Shown here in pieces: positions 26,448 through 36,066 of a stretch of 64,000 nucleotides of DNA. The DNA comes from Marinomonas piezotolerans (GTDB taxonomy: Bacteria; Pseudomonadota; Gammaproteobacteria; Pseudomonadales; Marinomonadaceae), in the NCBI RefSeq assembly GCF_003362755.1, contig NZ_QKRA01000007.1:62001-126000 (forward strand), in the 5' to 3' direction. Below the pieces are notes generated by a model. That model did not search any database and was not told the origin of the DNA. It saw nothing but the letters and a program-made list of their open reading frames with translations. The position numbers were made by a program, and so were the translations under genes. How positions within the stretch are numbered: the first letter of the stretch is position 1; each line of letters opens with the position of its first letter.

Positions 26448-29400
26448 CTAGAAATTTAGTTCGACTCTAGGCTTGGCATCGGACTGGCTTTCCAGCTCTG
26501 GTGTACAGATAAAGACTCTGCCTGATTCGATACCGTTGTCGACTAAGTAACTTTTTAAGCTGTCCGCTCGCTCATTAGCAATACGATAAAGTTGGCTTCG
26601 TTGAGCATCACTTAACTCATCAAACGATGTTGAATCATCAATATCCTTCGCAACCGCTACACCGCACGCTCTAACTTCTGCGTCATCGCGGTCGTTCATT
26701 AATGCCAATAATTGGTTTAAATACGCTTCTTGGCTGTCATCAACTTGTGTTTGCCCGAATGCAAATTCCAATGGCTGCACTCTTAGCTTTAATACCGTCT
26801 CTCCGGCCAATTGTGCGAGGGAAATGACGTTGGCATACGGTACGAACGTTTGCATTAGATATACGCTTGATGCTTTATAAAGCCCTTGGCGTATCGGTAG
26901 CATAAAGAAGTTCTGCCATTGAAATTGGGGGGCGTCGACATTGCCTTTAAGAGGTAAGTCGAGAACTATGTTATCGCTGCCATCTTTTAATGCGTTGATC
27001 GCTAAATTGAGTGGAACAGCTCCCACTTTTAGGACAGAGCTACTTTGTTCTTTTCCACCTAGATCAAATTGACGTAAAACAATATGCGAGTTTCCAGAAA
27101 GCTCGCCTTGTTGGGCAGCCATATCCAAATCCATATTGAGTTGCCCTGAAGCGATGTTGTAACCCAAAGCGCTGGACACATAAGGCGAAATGGGAGGCAA
27201 CTCGACTTCTCGAACCTTGGCGGAGGCATCCATGGTGAGCTTCTTCGCTAGCGGCTCTATCGTCACGTTACTGTCGATGGTCGCATAGCGGCCGTTTTTC
27301 GCCTTCAATAAAAGGTGAGTTTGGGCTCCTTGATCTCGAGTATTCAAGTTATCTACGCTCAATTCCTCGATGGTCAGAATACGGTTGAGCGTCGGAACAA
27401 TACTGCGGTCCGTAAAATCAATCGTAGATCCTTCAGAAATATTGATTTTAGTGATGACTACATAGAAAGCCTGCTCAAGCTCTTGCGGAAGAGGTTCACT
27501 GTTCTCTTGAGCGGTAGACACATTAGATGCCTGTTGATTACTGCGACCGTCTATAGTGCTATTGACGGTACTAGGCAGTACTAAATTGTCTATTTTCTGA
27601 TTAGAGGTCAGTACGAGTCCAGCATCGAGTTTCTCAAAGACCACACTTGAAATCTCAACACCTTCTGGCCGAAGTTTGACTCGATTGACATCTAGAGCAT
27701 CAAATTTTATTAAAGAGGGTAACGCTTCACTTGTGTTGGGTTCTGATGCAATAAACTGGTTCAATTTAACGAGGTCGATGTCTCCACTTGCGCCATCGCT
27801 ATTTTGAGACAGCGCTGGACTATTCAATTGAAAGCGATTAAATGCGGTGAGTGTACTACCATCATTAAGTTCAGCGTTAAATGACTCAGCTGTTACATTG
27901 TTGTCAGTGGCATTGAGGCTCCCAATTGCTCCATTGTTTAGGCTTAGTGTGATTCCAGTGTTATCAAAATCGAGCTGCTTCAGCGATGTCGTAAGAGTGT
28001 CTTGCTGATCTACATGTACTGCTTCAAGTTTTAATGAGTTGTCCGTCGTCGAAATGTCTGTCTTATTTGGGGATTGTTTTATGTCTAATGTGTTATTTGA
28101 TTGGAAGGATTGCCACGCAACAGTCGTTTTAGGTTGATTGTTCGGTAGATTCGATGCTGATGCATTGAGGCCGTTTAGTTCTAACTTGGATTTTGTTGAG
28201 ATCGAGAGGTCATCGCCAGATATGTCAGCCACTAAGTTCTCCGCTGACCAATTAAAGCGCTCAAGTGAGGCGCTGTTTTCTGGAGAGGTATAGCTAGGGG
28301 CCTTTAGAGTAAATGCTGTCTTTTGGCTTTCAACGGAGACGCTTTGTTGGCTTGCTTTGCCTGTTAAGTCGCTATTGAGAGACAATGATTGGAGACTAAA
28401 GGACTGCTGACCATTGGAGTCAGTGTCAGCGATGTCTGCTTTGAGCTGTTCAGACGATAAGGACACATTTGCACTAAAGTCTGTTTTTCCGGCAAGCAGT
28501 GATAGCTTGCTGTTACGAAGTTGTAGACCCAAGGAGACTAAGGAAGCGTCCGCTTGCCGCGCCTGAACTGCTGCATTGTCTAGGCTAAGTGTTAAGGCTT
28601 CAGATAGAATGCTATTTCCAGTCTCACTGATTTCAAGTATTAGTGGTGCGTCTAATGTCATGTTCGACAAGCTGGCCTTGTCATTCTCGGCTGTTTGCGC
28701 TGCCAGAGTTTGTGCATCGGTATTTAGGTTTGCTTGAATCTTACCCTGTAATGTCTGTGTATCAAACGTTGCGTTGATACCTTCTAATGTGGAATTCAGT
28801 GAAGCCGAAGAAAATGAATTGCCGTTTAATTGACCCGTAAGGTTTGATAGCGAGAAAGAGCCTTTAGTGTTCTTAGTTTCAACGCTTGAATCACTCATAT
28901 CTACTGCGATGCTAGTGTCGAATGCGAAGGTTTCAGCACTTATTTGCTGCTTAGCAGAGGATACCGAAAGATCGTTTGACATTACTTTGGCAGCCATTGA
29001 GGCTGCAACACTCGATGCACTGAGTTGTTTGATCGAAAGGTCGCTTATGTGTGTGGTTAGGTTACTCCAAGCTACTTTCTGGTCCCCTTGTACAAGCCGC
29101 GTTTCACCACTTTTCATTTGTAAATTTGGTGCGTTTAACTCCAATGTTGGGTCATCACCAAAATGATATTTAATATTCGTTTGTCCTTCTAACGAAATTT
29201 TCGAAGAGAGATTTGAGGTGAGATTTGCCGGTAGAAAGTGCTCAATGTCTTTCGTGTTTAGTGCCAAAGAACGTAGATTAATGTCTGCATTGAGAGAGCT
29301 TTCCTTTGAAGATACGCTGCCTAAAACTTCAACTTTGGCATTATTTACTCCCGCTGCCACAGTTAGGTTCCCAGCCCAGTTCTTGTCTTGATGATAAGCT

Positions 29401-29969
29401 TGCGTTATCTCTGCAGAAGAAATGTAGAACGTGTCAGAACCCTCGGATGTTTTATAATCAACACTGACGTTTTGTAGTGTTGCTGATTTGAGGAAGACAG
29501 AGGGAACTGTCTCAGTTGAGCTTGGAGTTGAACTATCTTTAGTCTCTGCAGAGGTACTGGACGGTTGAGCTTGATTGTTCTGTGGTAGAGGGATTCCAGC
29601 AATATAGGTTTCAGTTTGTGTTTCAGACACTTCAGTATGAAAGTCCGAAAGCGTCAGATGATTGATGTGAAACTCTCCCCTGAACAAAGGCAGAAAGTCT
29701 AGGCCAACACTTGCGTTACCTAATCGCAAACGTTCTTTGCTTTGTTGGATGATGCTGATATCACTGAGATTTAGACCGATCGGAAAAATATTAGGGTTGA
29801 TTTTGTCGGCTTGGAATGTGCTATTGAATGGCTCGATGGTTTGGTTGATGAACCATTTGGTGGCGAAGGGAATGAGGTTCCAAAGCGCCGTAAAAAATGT
29901 CAGCAAGATAAAAATGGTGACTAACGTTCGCTTTTGCCACGGTTTCATAGTGTTATGTTTATCGGCCAT
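26448..29969 (-). CDS. Large AsmA/DUF748-like envelope protein
   Basis: A 1173-residue protein. A membrane helix (about 13-32) is followed by a long, Ser/Asn/Thr-rich beta region typical of AsmA-like repeats. The C-terminus (from about 1080) is the OmpA-like fold usual for DUF748 proteins: LNQLLALMNDR, RIANERADSLKSYLVDNGIE and RVFICTPE. Most of the chain should lie in the periplasm. Members of the wider family carry lipids between the membranes, which is inference for this one. The ATG is preceded by GGATATTATCACC. ybaN lies directly upstream with 28 bases between. Confidence 0.8.
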   Translation of the reverse strand: MADKHNTMKPWQKRTLVTIFILLTFFTALWNLIPFATKWFINQTIEPFNSTFQADKINPNIFPIGLNLSDISIIQQSKERLRLGNASVGLDFLPLFRGEFHINHLTLSDFHTEVSETQTETYIAGIPLPQNNQAQPSSTSAETKDSSTPSSTETVPSVFLKSATLQNVSVDYKTSEGSDTFYISSAEITQAYHQDKNWAGNLTVAAGVNNAKVEVLGSVSSKESSLNADINLRSLALNTKDIEHFLPANLTSNLSSKISLEGQTNIKYHFGDDPTLELNAPNLQMKSGETRLVQGDQKVAWSNLTTHISDLSIKQLSASSVAASMAAKVMSNDLSVSSAKQQISAETFAFDTSIAVDMSDSSVETKNTKGSFSLSNLTGQLNGNSFSSASLNSTLEGINATFDTQTLQGKIQANLNTDAQTLAAQTAENDKASLSNMTLDAPLILEISETGNSILSEALTLSLDNAAVQARQADASLVSLGLQLRNSKLSLLAGKTDFSANVSLSSEQLKADIADTDSNGQQSFSLQSLSLNSDLTGKASQQSVSVESQKTAFTLKAPSYTSPENSASLERFNWSAENLVADISGDDLSISTKSKLELNGLNASASNLPNNQPKTTVAWQSFQSNNTLDIKQSPNKTDISTTDNSLKLEAVHVDQQDTLTTSLKQLDFDNTGITLSLNNGAIGSLNATDNNVTAESFNAELNDGSTLTAFNRFQLNSPALSQNSDGASGDIDLVKLNQFIASEPNTSEALPSLIKFDALDVNRVKLRPEGVEISSVVFEKLDAGLVLTSNQKIDNLVLPSTVNSTIDGRSNQQASNVSTAQENSEPLPQELEQAFYVVITKINISEGSTIDFTDRSIVPTLNRILTIEELSVDNLNTRDQGAQTHLLLKAKNGRYATIDSNVTIEPLAKKLTMDASAKVREVELPPISPYVSSALGYNIASGQLNMDLDMAAQQGELSGNSHIVLRQFDLGGKEQSSSVLKVGAVPLNLAINALKDGSDNIVLDLPLKGNVDAPQFQWQNFFMLPIRQGLYKASSVYLMQTFVPYANVISLAQLAGETVLKLRVQPLEFAFGQTQVDDSQEAYLNQLLALMNDRDDAEVRACGVAVAKDIDDSTSFDELSDAQRSQLYRIANERADSLKSYLVDNGIESGRVFICTPELESQSDAKPRVELNF

Positions 29970-29997
29970 GGTGATAATATCCCTGTTTATTGAGTCG

Positions 29998-30366
29998 TTA
30001 TTCGTTTCTCAGCGGCATCCTCAAAAGGTGGATGCTGACGGCAGCACCGATCACACACAGGCCTACTGTTGCCCAAAAACGCCCAACAATAAACATGGAA
30101 AGTAGCATCCCTGCCCACATAAATATGATTGCTCGGTTGCGGGCTTTCCGAGGGATCCCGTCACTCGACTGCCAATCAGATAGGATTGGACCGAAGTACT
30201 TGTGATGGATCAACCAATTGTGAAACCGCTCAGACGATTTAGAAAAACACCACGCAGAAAGTAACACCAAAGGAGTAGTCGGTAGCAGTGGAAGAAAGAT
30301 TCCGATGATGCCTGTTACCAACGAAATCCAACCCAATATAATCAATGCAAGGCGTTTGCCTGTCAT
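29998..30366 (-). CDS. ybaN: YbaN family (DUF454) inner membrane protein
   Basis: A 122-residue membrane protein with hydrophobic segments at about 5-40 and 82-113. The DUF454 signatures LGWISLVTGIIGIFLPLLPTTP and AWCFSKSSERFHNWLIHH are clear. Its function is unknown in E. coli as well. AAAGGAAAGGTCT precedes the ATG. It may share a transcript with the AsmA-like gene downstream. Confidence 0.87.
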   Translation of the reverse strand: MTGKRLALIILGWISLVTGIIGIFLPLLPTTPLVLLSAWCFSKSSERFHNWLIHHKYFGPILSDWQSSDGIPRKARNRAIIFMWAGMLLSMFIVGRFWATVGLCVIGAAVSIHLLRMPLRNE

Positions 30367-30483
30367 AGACCTTTCCTTTTTGAGTGATCGTTTATCACTA
30401 CGTACTTAATAAGATGGTTAAGGATAACAGACTCGACTGCAAGTGCTGTAATCAGCAACTATTAAGAATTCAATCGATGCTGA

Positions 30484-31158
30484 TTAAATTGAATCAACTT
30501 TACCGAATGCGGATTCCATGGTGTCAGCTTGGCCGTCGGTTACTAAGCTCCAGCCACCTAAGCGTTTCCACCGATTGACAATTTCACAGAACAACTCTGC
30601 GGTCTTCTCAGTGTCATACTGAGCCGAATGGGCTTGAGAGTTGCTGAATTCAATACCAGCCACTTGGCATGCTTTTGCTAATACGGTTTGCCCGAAAGCA
30701 AGACCAGACAGGGATGCCGTATCAAAGCTAGAAAATGGATGGAAAGGGTTACGTTTTATCTCGCAGCGTTCAATTGCTGCATTTAAAAAACCGTGATCAA
30801 ATGCGGCATTGTGTCCGACCAAAATTGCGCGTTTACAACCAGTAGATTTAAGCTCTTTGCGAACTTTAGTGAACATTTGAGAGATGGCTTCTTTTTCGTC
30901 CAAATCATCTCTGTCTTCAGCAAAAGGATCAATACCTGTAAATTCAAGTGCTTCTTTTTCTAAGTTTGCACCCTCGAAAGGTTTTACTTTAAATTCAACG
31001 GTTTCGTAGATGTAAAGTTCGCCATTTTCATCCATTCTTAGGATGCTTGCGGCAAATTCTAGAAGTGCGTCAGTTTTTGCATTAAAGCCTGCGGTCTCGA
31101 CGTCGATAACAACAGGAAGGAATCCGCGGAATCGGTCTTTGATTTCGTGATTTGACAA
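30484..31158 (-). CDS. rnt: Ribonuclease T
   Basis: A 224-residue DEDDh exonuclease. Catalytic residues are Asp19 and Glu21 (VIDVETAG), the Asp of [10 protein letters not shown], and the His and Asp of [14 protein letters not shown]. RNase T trims the 3' ends of tRNA and other stable RNAs. The start codon is TTG, with AAGGATTCTCTT before it; no ATG fits. A 9-bp inverted repeat (TAATCAGCA/TGCTGATTA, 30449-30486) runs over the stop codon and may mark the 3' end. Divergent from motY. Confidence 0.94.
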   Translation of the reverse strand: MSNHEIKDRFRGFLPVVIDVETAGFNAKTDALLEFAASILRMDENGELYIYETVEFKVKPFEGANLEKEALEFTGIDPFAEDRDDLDEKEAISQMFTKVRKELKSTGCKRAILVGHNAAFDHGFLNAAIERCEIKRNPFHPFSSFDTASLSGLAFGQTVLAKACQVAGIEFSNSQAHSAQYDTEKTAELFCEIVNRWKRLGGWSLVTDGQADTMESAFGKVDSI

Positions 31159-31264
31159 AAGAGAATCCTTAATTCGGCCACTTGCTCAGAAAATATTGGG
31201 TAGATAGGATTAAATGATAACATACATGCTAAGTCGAGAACGAGAACTCTTAAACGTGAAAGCT

Positions 31265-32164
31265 ATGAGCGCAATAAAGATATCTTTGATTATTTCTAGT
31301 GTTGTATTTGCTGCCCAAAGTTCGGCATTGACTCGCTTCGAATCTCAAATTGAAAATTCTAGATGGTCTCTGTCGGGGGATATCTTTGCCTGCACGCTCA
31401 AGCATCCGATTCCTCATTTTGGAGAAGGTGAGTTCACTAAAGAAGCGGGCGAGCCAATGAAATTTGTGCTTCATCCACAAAATGAAAAGTTGGGTCCAGG
31501 CCAAGTTTACATTATTTCTCAAGCGCCAAGTTGGATGCCAGGCCTTTCACCTGAAACTCTCGAAGTCTTGCCTTATCCGGGGTATGGGCTAACAGTAGAG
31601 GTGGGCGGCAAAGTTGCTGAACAAATGCTTACGAGCCTCGATAAAGGCCGGCACCCAGTGGTGACAGGTACAGCATGGGAAAATGGCCGAGAAAACGTTG
31701 AAGTTGCGTTGAGTAACATCAATTTTAATCCTGCCTATAACGAATTTCGACGCTGTATGGCGACCTTACTGCCTGTCAACTTTGATCAGATTGCTCGAAC
31801 TGCAGCACTGTTCCCAACAAATGGCGCCGAATTAACAGATCGAATCAAACGTCGCCTTGATTTGGTGGCAATCTATGTCGCGGCGGATCCGACCATTGAA
31901 TATATCTACATTGATGGTCACACCGATTTGATAGGGAGTCGACGTGATAATCGGGAATTATCCAAAGAGCGTGCCGAACGAGTGACTGAATACCTCTTAC
32001 AGAAAGGTGTTGCGCCAGAGAAAATTGTTTCTCGTTACCACGGCGAACGATACCCTGTTGCAGATAACCGCAACAATTCAGGGCGTGAGCGTAACCGACG
32101 TGTAACCATTCGCTTGGAGCGTTTGGGGAACAATGCGCAATCGTTATCTGAACCTAGCTCATGA
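31265..32164 (+). CDS. motY: Sodium-type flagellar motor protein MotY (OmpA family)
   Basis: I choose the ATG at 31265 (299 residues), since the signal peptide begins there; the frame opens at 31214. The signal is cut near SSA/LTR. The N-terminal half has the MotY features W(S/T)LSGDIFACTLKHPIPHFGE. The C-terminal half (about 165-285) is an OmpA-type peptidoglycan-binding domain with YIDGHTDLIGSRRDN, LSKERAERV and NRRVTIRLE. MotY forms the T-ring around polar sodium-driven motors and anchors the stator. The order rnt-motY-argG matches Pseudomonas, where pyrC lies in between. The start is the least certain part. Confidence 0.87.
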   Translation: MSAIKISLIISSVVFAAQSSALTRFESQIENSRWSLSGDIFACTLKHPIPHFGEGEFTKEAGEPMKFVLHPQNEKLGPGQVYIISQAPSWMPGLSPETLEVLPYPGYGLTVEVGGKVAEQMLTSLDKGRHPVVTGTAWENGRENVEVALSNINFNPAYNEFRRCMATLLPVNFDQIARTAALFPTNGAELTDRIKRRLDLVAIYVAADPTIEYIYIDGHTDLIGSRRDNRELSKERAERVTEYLLQKGVAPEKIVSRYHGERYPVADNRNNSGRERNRRVTIRLERLGNNAQSLSEPSS

Positions 32165-32316
32165 TGCCCTAAATCGGCGCTTTTAGAGCGTATAACCTGT
32201 CTGCGCTCTTGCTAACTCAAGGGCGAAAAATTACACTTACCGCCTAATTTGAATTTAACAGTACATAACCCATTCAGGTGTGGTTATGTACGCTCTCGTT
32301 GAGGAGAAAATATAGA

Positions 32317-33546
32317 ATGTCTGACGTGAAGAAGGTAGTGCTAGCCTACTCTGGCGGCCTAGACACTTCAGTAATTGTGAAGTGGCTTCAAGAAGAGTAT
32401 CAATGTGAAGTGGTAACTTTTACCGCTGACTTGGGTCAGGGCGAAGAAGTAGAGCCAGCTCGCGAAAAAGCTCAAGCGTTAGGCGTTAACGAAATCTACA
32501 TTGAAGATCTACGTGAAGAGTTCGTTCGTGATTTCGTATTTCCTATGTTCCGTGCTAACACCATATATGAAGGTGAGTACTTATTGGGTACTTCAATTGC
32601 GCGCCCTTTAATTGCAAAACGCCTCATTGAGATCGCCAACGAAACAGGTGCGGATGCTATTGCCCACGGTGCAACAGGTAAAGGTAATGATCAAGTTCGT
32701 TTTGAGCTTGGCGCTTACGCTCTAAAACCTGGTGTATCTGTGATTGCGCCTTGGCGGGAGTGGGATCTTACATCACGCGAAACGCTGATGAATTATTGTG
32801 AAGAGCATAATATCCCAGTTGATTTTTCAACTAAGAAGAAAAAATCTCCGTACTCTATGGATGCGAACCTGCTGCACATCTCTTACGAAGGTGATCAGCT
32901 TGAAGATCCATGGGTTGAGTCTGAAGAAGACATGTGGCGCTGGTCTGTGTCGCCTGAGCAAGCACCTGATACACCGACTTACATTGAAATCGAATACAAA
33001 AGCGGTGACCCGGTTGCAATCAACGGTGAAGCCATGTCACCAGCTACTATTCTTGAAACGCTGAATAAAATCGGTGGCGAGAATGGTATTGGACGTGTTG
33101 ACATAGTTGAAAACCGTTTTGTTGGTATGAAGGCTCGCGGCTGTTACGAAACTCCTGGAGGCACGATTATGTTGCGTGCGCATCGTGCAATGGAGTCTAT
33201 TACACTAGATCGCGAAGCGATGCATCTTAAAGATGAAATTATGCCGCGCTATGCAAAAGTTATTTACAACGGCTTCTGGTGGTCTGAAGAGCGTCGCATG
33301 ATGCAAGCTCTTATTGACGCATCTCAAGAATTCGTGACCGGTACTGTTCGCCTTAAGTTGTATAAAGGCAATGTTGAGGTTGTAGGTCGTAAGTCCGAAT
33401 ACAGCCTATTTGATAGCTCAGTTGCAACGTTTGAAGATGATGCAGGCGCGTACGATCAGAAAGACGCGGCTGGCTTCATTAAATTGAATGCATTACGTAT
33501 GCGTATTGCTGCGCAAAAAGGTCGTACATTTCTAGATCGTGACTAA
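32317..33546 (+). CDS. argG: Argininosuccinate synthase
   Basis: I use the ATG at 32317 (409 residues) after GAGGAG; an earlier frame start at 32278 has no support. The ATP pyrophosphatase loop AYSGGLDTS is at the N-terminus, and [14 protein letters not shown] and the [10 protein letters not shown] region follow. The enzyme joins citrulline and aspartate in arginine synthesis. Strong terminator downstream. Confidence 0.97.
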   Translation: MSDVKKVVLAYSGGLDTSVIVKWLQEEYQCEVVTFTADLGQGEEVEPAREKAQALGVNEIYIEDLREEFVRDFVFPMFRANTIYEGEYLLGTSIARPLIAKRLIEIANETGADAIAHGATGKGNDQVRFELGAYALKPGVSVIAPWREWDLTSRETLMNYCEEHNIPVDFSTKKKKSPYSMDANLLHISYEGDQLEDPWVESEEDMWRWSVSPEQAPDTPTYIEIEYKSGDPVAINGEAMSPATILETLNKIGGENGIGRVDIVENRFVGMKARGCYETPGGTIMLRAHRAMESITLDREAMHLKDEIMPRYAKVIYNGFWWSEERRMMQALIDASQEFVTGTVRLKLYKGNVEVVGRKSEYSLFDSSVATFEDDAGAYDQKDAAGFIKLNALRMRIAAQKGRTFLDRD

Positions 33547-33564
33547 GAAGTAGTTTGAACCGTT

Positions 33565-33601
33565 AAAAACGCCCTGTTCTGAAAAGAACAGGGCGTTTTT
33601 T
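33565..33601 (+). terminator. Rho-independent terminator after argG
   Basis: AAAAACGCCCTGTTCT and AGAACAGGGCGTTTTT form a perfect 16-bp stem around GAAA, followed by a T-run. One of the strongest terminators in the window. Confidence 0.93.
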
Positions 33602-33692
33602 ATTGTATCGGAAAAGTGTCTGTTTTAATCTGAACACTATATAATTTATTGACCGTTTGGTTAACAAATAAAGTGTATTGAAAGGGTGTCTC

Positions 33693-34592
33693 ATGACGGT
33701 AATTAACATTGGTTCTATTAACATCGATCACCTCTATCAGGTCGAGCATTTTGTCCGACCAGGTGAAACCATGGCATCGAATAGCTACCAGCAAGTATTG
33801 GGCGGTAAAGGAGCTAATCAATCCGTTGCACTTGCCAAAGCGGGAGGAATGGTTCTGCATGTTGGTGCCGTCAATCGAGCTGATGGCCATATCGTAGCGC
33901 AGCTCCAAGGATACGGTGTGGATACAACTCAGATCAACATGGTTGATCAGGCAACAGGGCATGCCATTATTCAGCTTACTAATGAGGCAGAAAATGCCAT
34001 CATTCTTTATGCAGGGGCCAATCATCAACTGACACAAGCTCATATTGATGAAGTACTCGGTCAGGCTCAAACAGGCGATTGGGTGTTATTGCAGAATGAA
34101 ACGAATTTAGTTGGCGAGTCCATTTGCGCGGCGAAGCGGTTGGGTCTAAATGTTGCGTTTAATCCGGCGCCTATGGACGCAGAGCTTACACGGTCGGTTT
34201 TGTCGAATGTAGATCTTTTGATTGTTAATGAAGTGGAAGCAATGGATTTAGCGGGAGTTGATTCTATTGAAGCGGCAACTGTTGAGTTGCCAAAGCAGTT
34301 TCCAGAATTGGCGGTTTTGATGACGCTTGGCAAGGCAGGCGTTCGTTATTTCTCTTCTGAAGCAGATGAGTCTGTACCTGCTTTTACTGTAGAGGCGCGA
34401 GACACAACGGCCGCTGGTGATACGTTTATTGGTTTTTGTCTAGCTGAGCTTAGTCAGGGGGCGACAATGAAGCATGCAATGATCAGAGCGTGCGCTGCCT
34501 CGGCGATTTGTGTGACAAAAATGGGGGCGGCGCCGTCGATTCCGACAGCACAGGAAGTGACCGAATTTTTAGATCAACAAGCGCACCTTTAA
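33693..34592 (+). CDS. rbsK: Ribokinase (PfkB family)
   Basis: I use the ATG at 33693 (299 residues) after AAAGGG; the frame opens at a TTG at 33678. It has the N-terminal GSINIDH, LGGKGANQSVA and the C-terminal anion hole and catalytic Asp in DTTAAGDTFIG. The nucleoside hydrolase gene begins 35 bases downstream, so ribose freed from nucleosides is the likely substrate. No ribose transporter genes are adjacent. Confidence 0.88.
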   Translation: MTVINIGSINIDHLYQVEHFVRPGETMASNSYQQVLGGKGANQSVALAKAGGMVLHVGAVNRADGHIVAQLQGYGVDTTQINMVDQATGHAIIQLTNEAENAIILYAGANHQLTQAHIDEVLGQAQTGDWVLLQNETNLVGESICAAKRLGLNVAFNPAPMDAELTRSVLSNVDLLIVNEVEAMDLAGVDSIEAATVELPKQFPELAVLMTLGKAGVRYFSSEADESVPAFTVEARDTTAAGDTFIGFCLAELSQGATMKHAMIRACAASAICVTKMGAAPSIPTAQEVTEFLDQQAHL

Positions 34593-34627
34593 ATACAGTG
34601 CAACCAGTTTAGTTAGGAATACGATTA

Positions 34628-35572
34628 ATGACTCGAAAAATTATTATTGATACGGATCCAGGCATTGATGATGCAATGGCAATATTCTTTGCTTTTCAGG
34701 CGAAAGGATTAGATGTGCTGGGACTAACCACGACGTTTGGTAATGTGCCAGTCTCAGTCGCAACACAAAATGCTTTAACACTAGCGGAAATCGCAAGGGT
34801 TAATGTTCCTGTTGCTAGTGGGGCGAGTGTGCCTTTGGTCATTCCACCGCGCCCACATCCTGACTTTGTTCATGGTATAGATGGTTTTGGTAATATTGAT
34901 TATCCAGCGCCTGCCTCGAGTGCATTAGAGCAAAGCGCACCAGAGTTTATTATCGAACAAGTACGCAAGTACCCAGGTGAAGTAACTCTTGTTGCGTTGG
35001 CGCCACTTGGCAATCTTGCTAAAGCACTAGAGCTCGATCCTGAAATAGCGAATTTAGTGGATGAAGTCGTATTGATGGGGGGAGCGGCTTTAGAGTATGG
35101 CAATGTATCACCCGTTGCCGAAGCGAATATAATTAACGACCCACATGCCGCAGATGCCGTCTTTACAGCTCCTTGGCAGGTAACAATGATTGGCTTAGAT
35201 GTTACTCATCAGGTTTTGCTGGACAACTCCATATTAGAACGCATTAAAGCAAAGAGTCCGGAGCAGGGCGGTTTTTTGTACGATTGCGCACAGTTCTACA
35301 TTAATTTTTATAGTAACCGTTTCGGTGTTGATGGCTGTTATTTTCATGATGCATCAACCATTGCCTATTTGTTGGACCCCAGCATTTTTGGTGTCGAATT
35401 GGGCGCAGTGCGTGTTGCGTGTGACGGTATTGGGATCGGTCAGACAATATTCTGTCCTGAGGGAATGGAATACCCAGAGCCGTATTGGGACGATGTGCCA
35501 ATGACCCAAGTGTGCATGGAAGTAGATGGCGAGCGGATGTTACGCCTATTTGAAGAAGTGATGACGGCTTAG
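34628..35572 (+). CDS. Inosine/uridine-preferring nucleoside hydrolase family protein
   Basis: A 314-residue protein with the calcium-binding DTDPGIDDA motif at residues 8-16, TTTFGN, VLMGGA and a late FHDASTIAYLLDP segment carrying the conserved Asp. The family cuts the N-glycosidic bond of ribonucleosides to base and ribose. Paired with ribokinase, which would phosphorylate the ribose: a short nucleoside salvage operon. Base specificity cannot be read from the sequence. Confidence 0.9.
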   Translation: MTRKIIIDTDPGIDDAMAIFFAFQAKGLDVLGLTTTFGNVPVSVATQNALTLAEIARVNVPVASGASVPLVIPPRPHPDFVHGIDGFGNIDYPAPASSALEQSAPEFIIEQVRKYPGEVTLVALAPLGNLAKALELDPEIANLVDEVVLMGGAALEYGNVSPVAEANIINDPHAADAVFTAPWQVTMIGLDVTHQVLLDNSILERIKAKSPEQGGFLYDCAQFYINFYSNRFGVDGCYFHDASTIAYLLDPSIFGVELGAVRVACDGIGIGQTIFCPEGMEYPEPYWDDVPMTQVCMEVDGERMLRLFEEVMTA

Positions 35573-35590
35573 CATTTGTGCCTGAATTCA

Positions 35591-35629
35591 TAACTAAAAT
35601 AGGGTGCCATTGGCACCCTATTTTAGTTA
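35591..35629. terminator. 19-bp perfect palindromic terminator shared by convergent genes
   Basis: TAACTAAAATAGGGTGCCA and its exact inverse flank a single T. The right arm covers the stop codon of the minus-strand PilZ-like gene (35623-35625). It can form a long hairpin in either direction. Confidence 0.85.
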
Positions 35630-35967
35630 TGTGCTTTTACAAATTTATCGATGAACTCTCGATCTTTGTCGCTGATGGTGTGAATTGACATTTTTATATA
35701 GTGCTTATCATGCTCATTTAGAACATCGAACGACGGATAGCAAATGATCTTAATAAGAGACCTAGCACTTTCATGGGAGGCTTCTAGCTCAAGCTTTACT
35801 TTCTTTGAGCCTTGAAGCCCAAGCGGGGCTTCTACTTCAATTAAGTCATGGGAAATATGAGTACAATGGACACGCATTTTTGTGCCGTTGGTGAGGTACA
35901 TTGTGCCAATCCAAAAACAACGTACATACGGATGATGAGTCTTAACCACGTTAAAGTCCAATAACAT
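35623..35967 (-). CDS. Small PilZ-like protein, divergent
   Basis: A 114-residue protein from ATG 35967 (a TTG lies one codon earlier). The fold pattern suggests a PilZ domain: TKMRVHCTHISHDLIEVEAPLG sits where PilZ has its D-X-S-X2-G element, and FIDKFVK near the end is also PilZ-like. The RxxxR arginines and the D-X-S-X2-G residues that bind c-di-GMP are not recognisable. It may bind a protein partner rather than c-di-GMP. Ribosome binding site weak. Its stop codon lies inside the shared terminator. Confidence 0.55.
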   Translation of the reverse strand: MLLDFNVVKTHHPYVRCFWIGTMYLTNGTKMRVHCTHISHDLIEVEAPLGLQGSKKVKLELEASHESARSLIKIICYPSFDVLNEHDKHYIKMSIHTISDKDREFIDKFVKAHN

Positions 35968-36024
35968 CAAGCAATGAAGGTAAAGGATATTATAGTGGAA
36001 TCAGACATTAGGAAATACAGTTTA

Positions 36025-36062
36025 AACACTCTAGTACTATTGTCGCTGCGTACTAGAGTGTT
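36025..36062 (-). terminator. Terminator after the class III aminotransferase
   Basis: AACACTCTAGTAC and GTACTAGAGTGTT form a perfect 13-bp stem around 12 bases, five bases beyond the minus-strand stop; TTT follows on the minus strand. Confidence 0.75.
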
Positions 36063-36066
36063 AGAT

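Noticed and set aside
30449..30494. Inverted repeats at the end of rnt as a rho-independent terminator
   Set aside because: A 9-bp repeat is present, but no T-run follows on the minus strand and the loop is 20 bases.
32220..32316. ArgR box upstream of argG
   Set aside because: TTTGAATTTAAC resembles one half of an ARG box but no second half follows at the right spacing.
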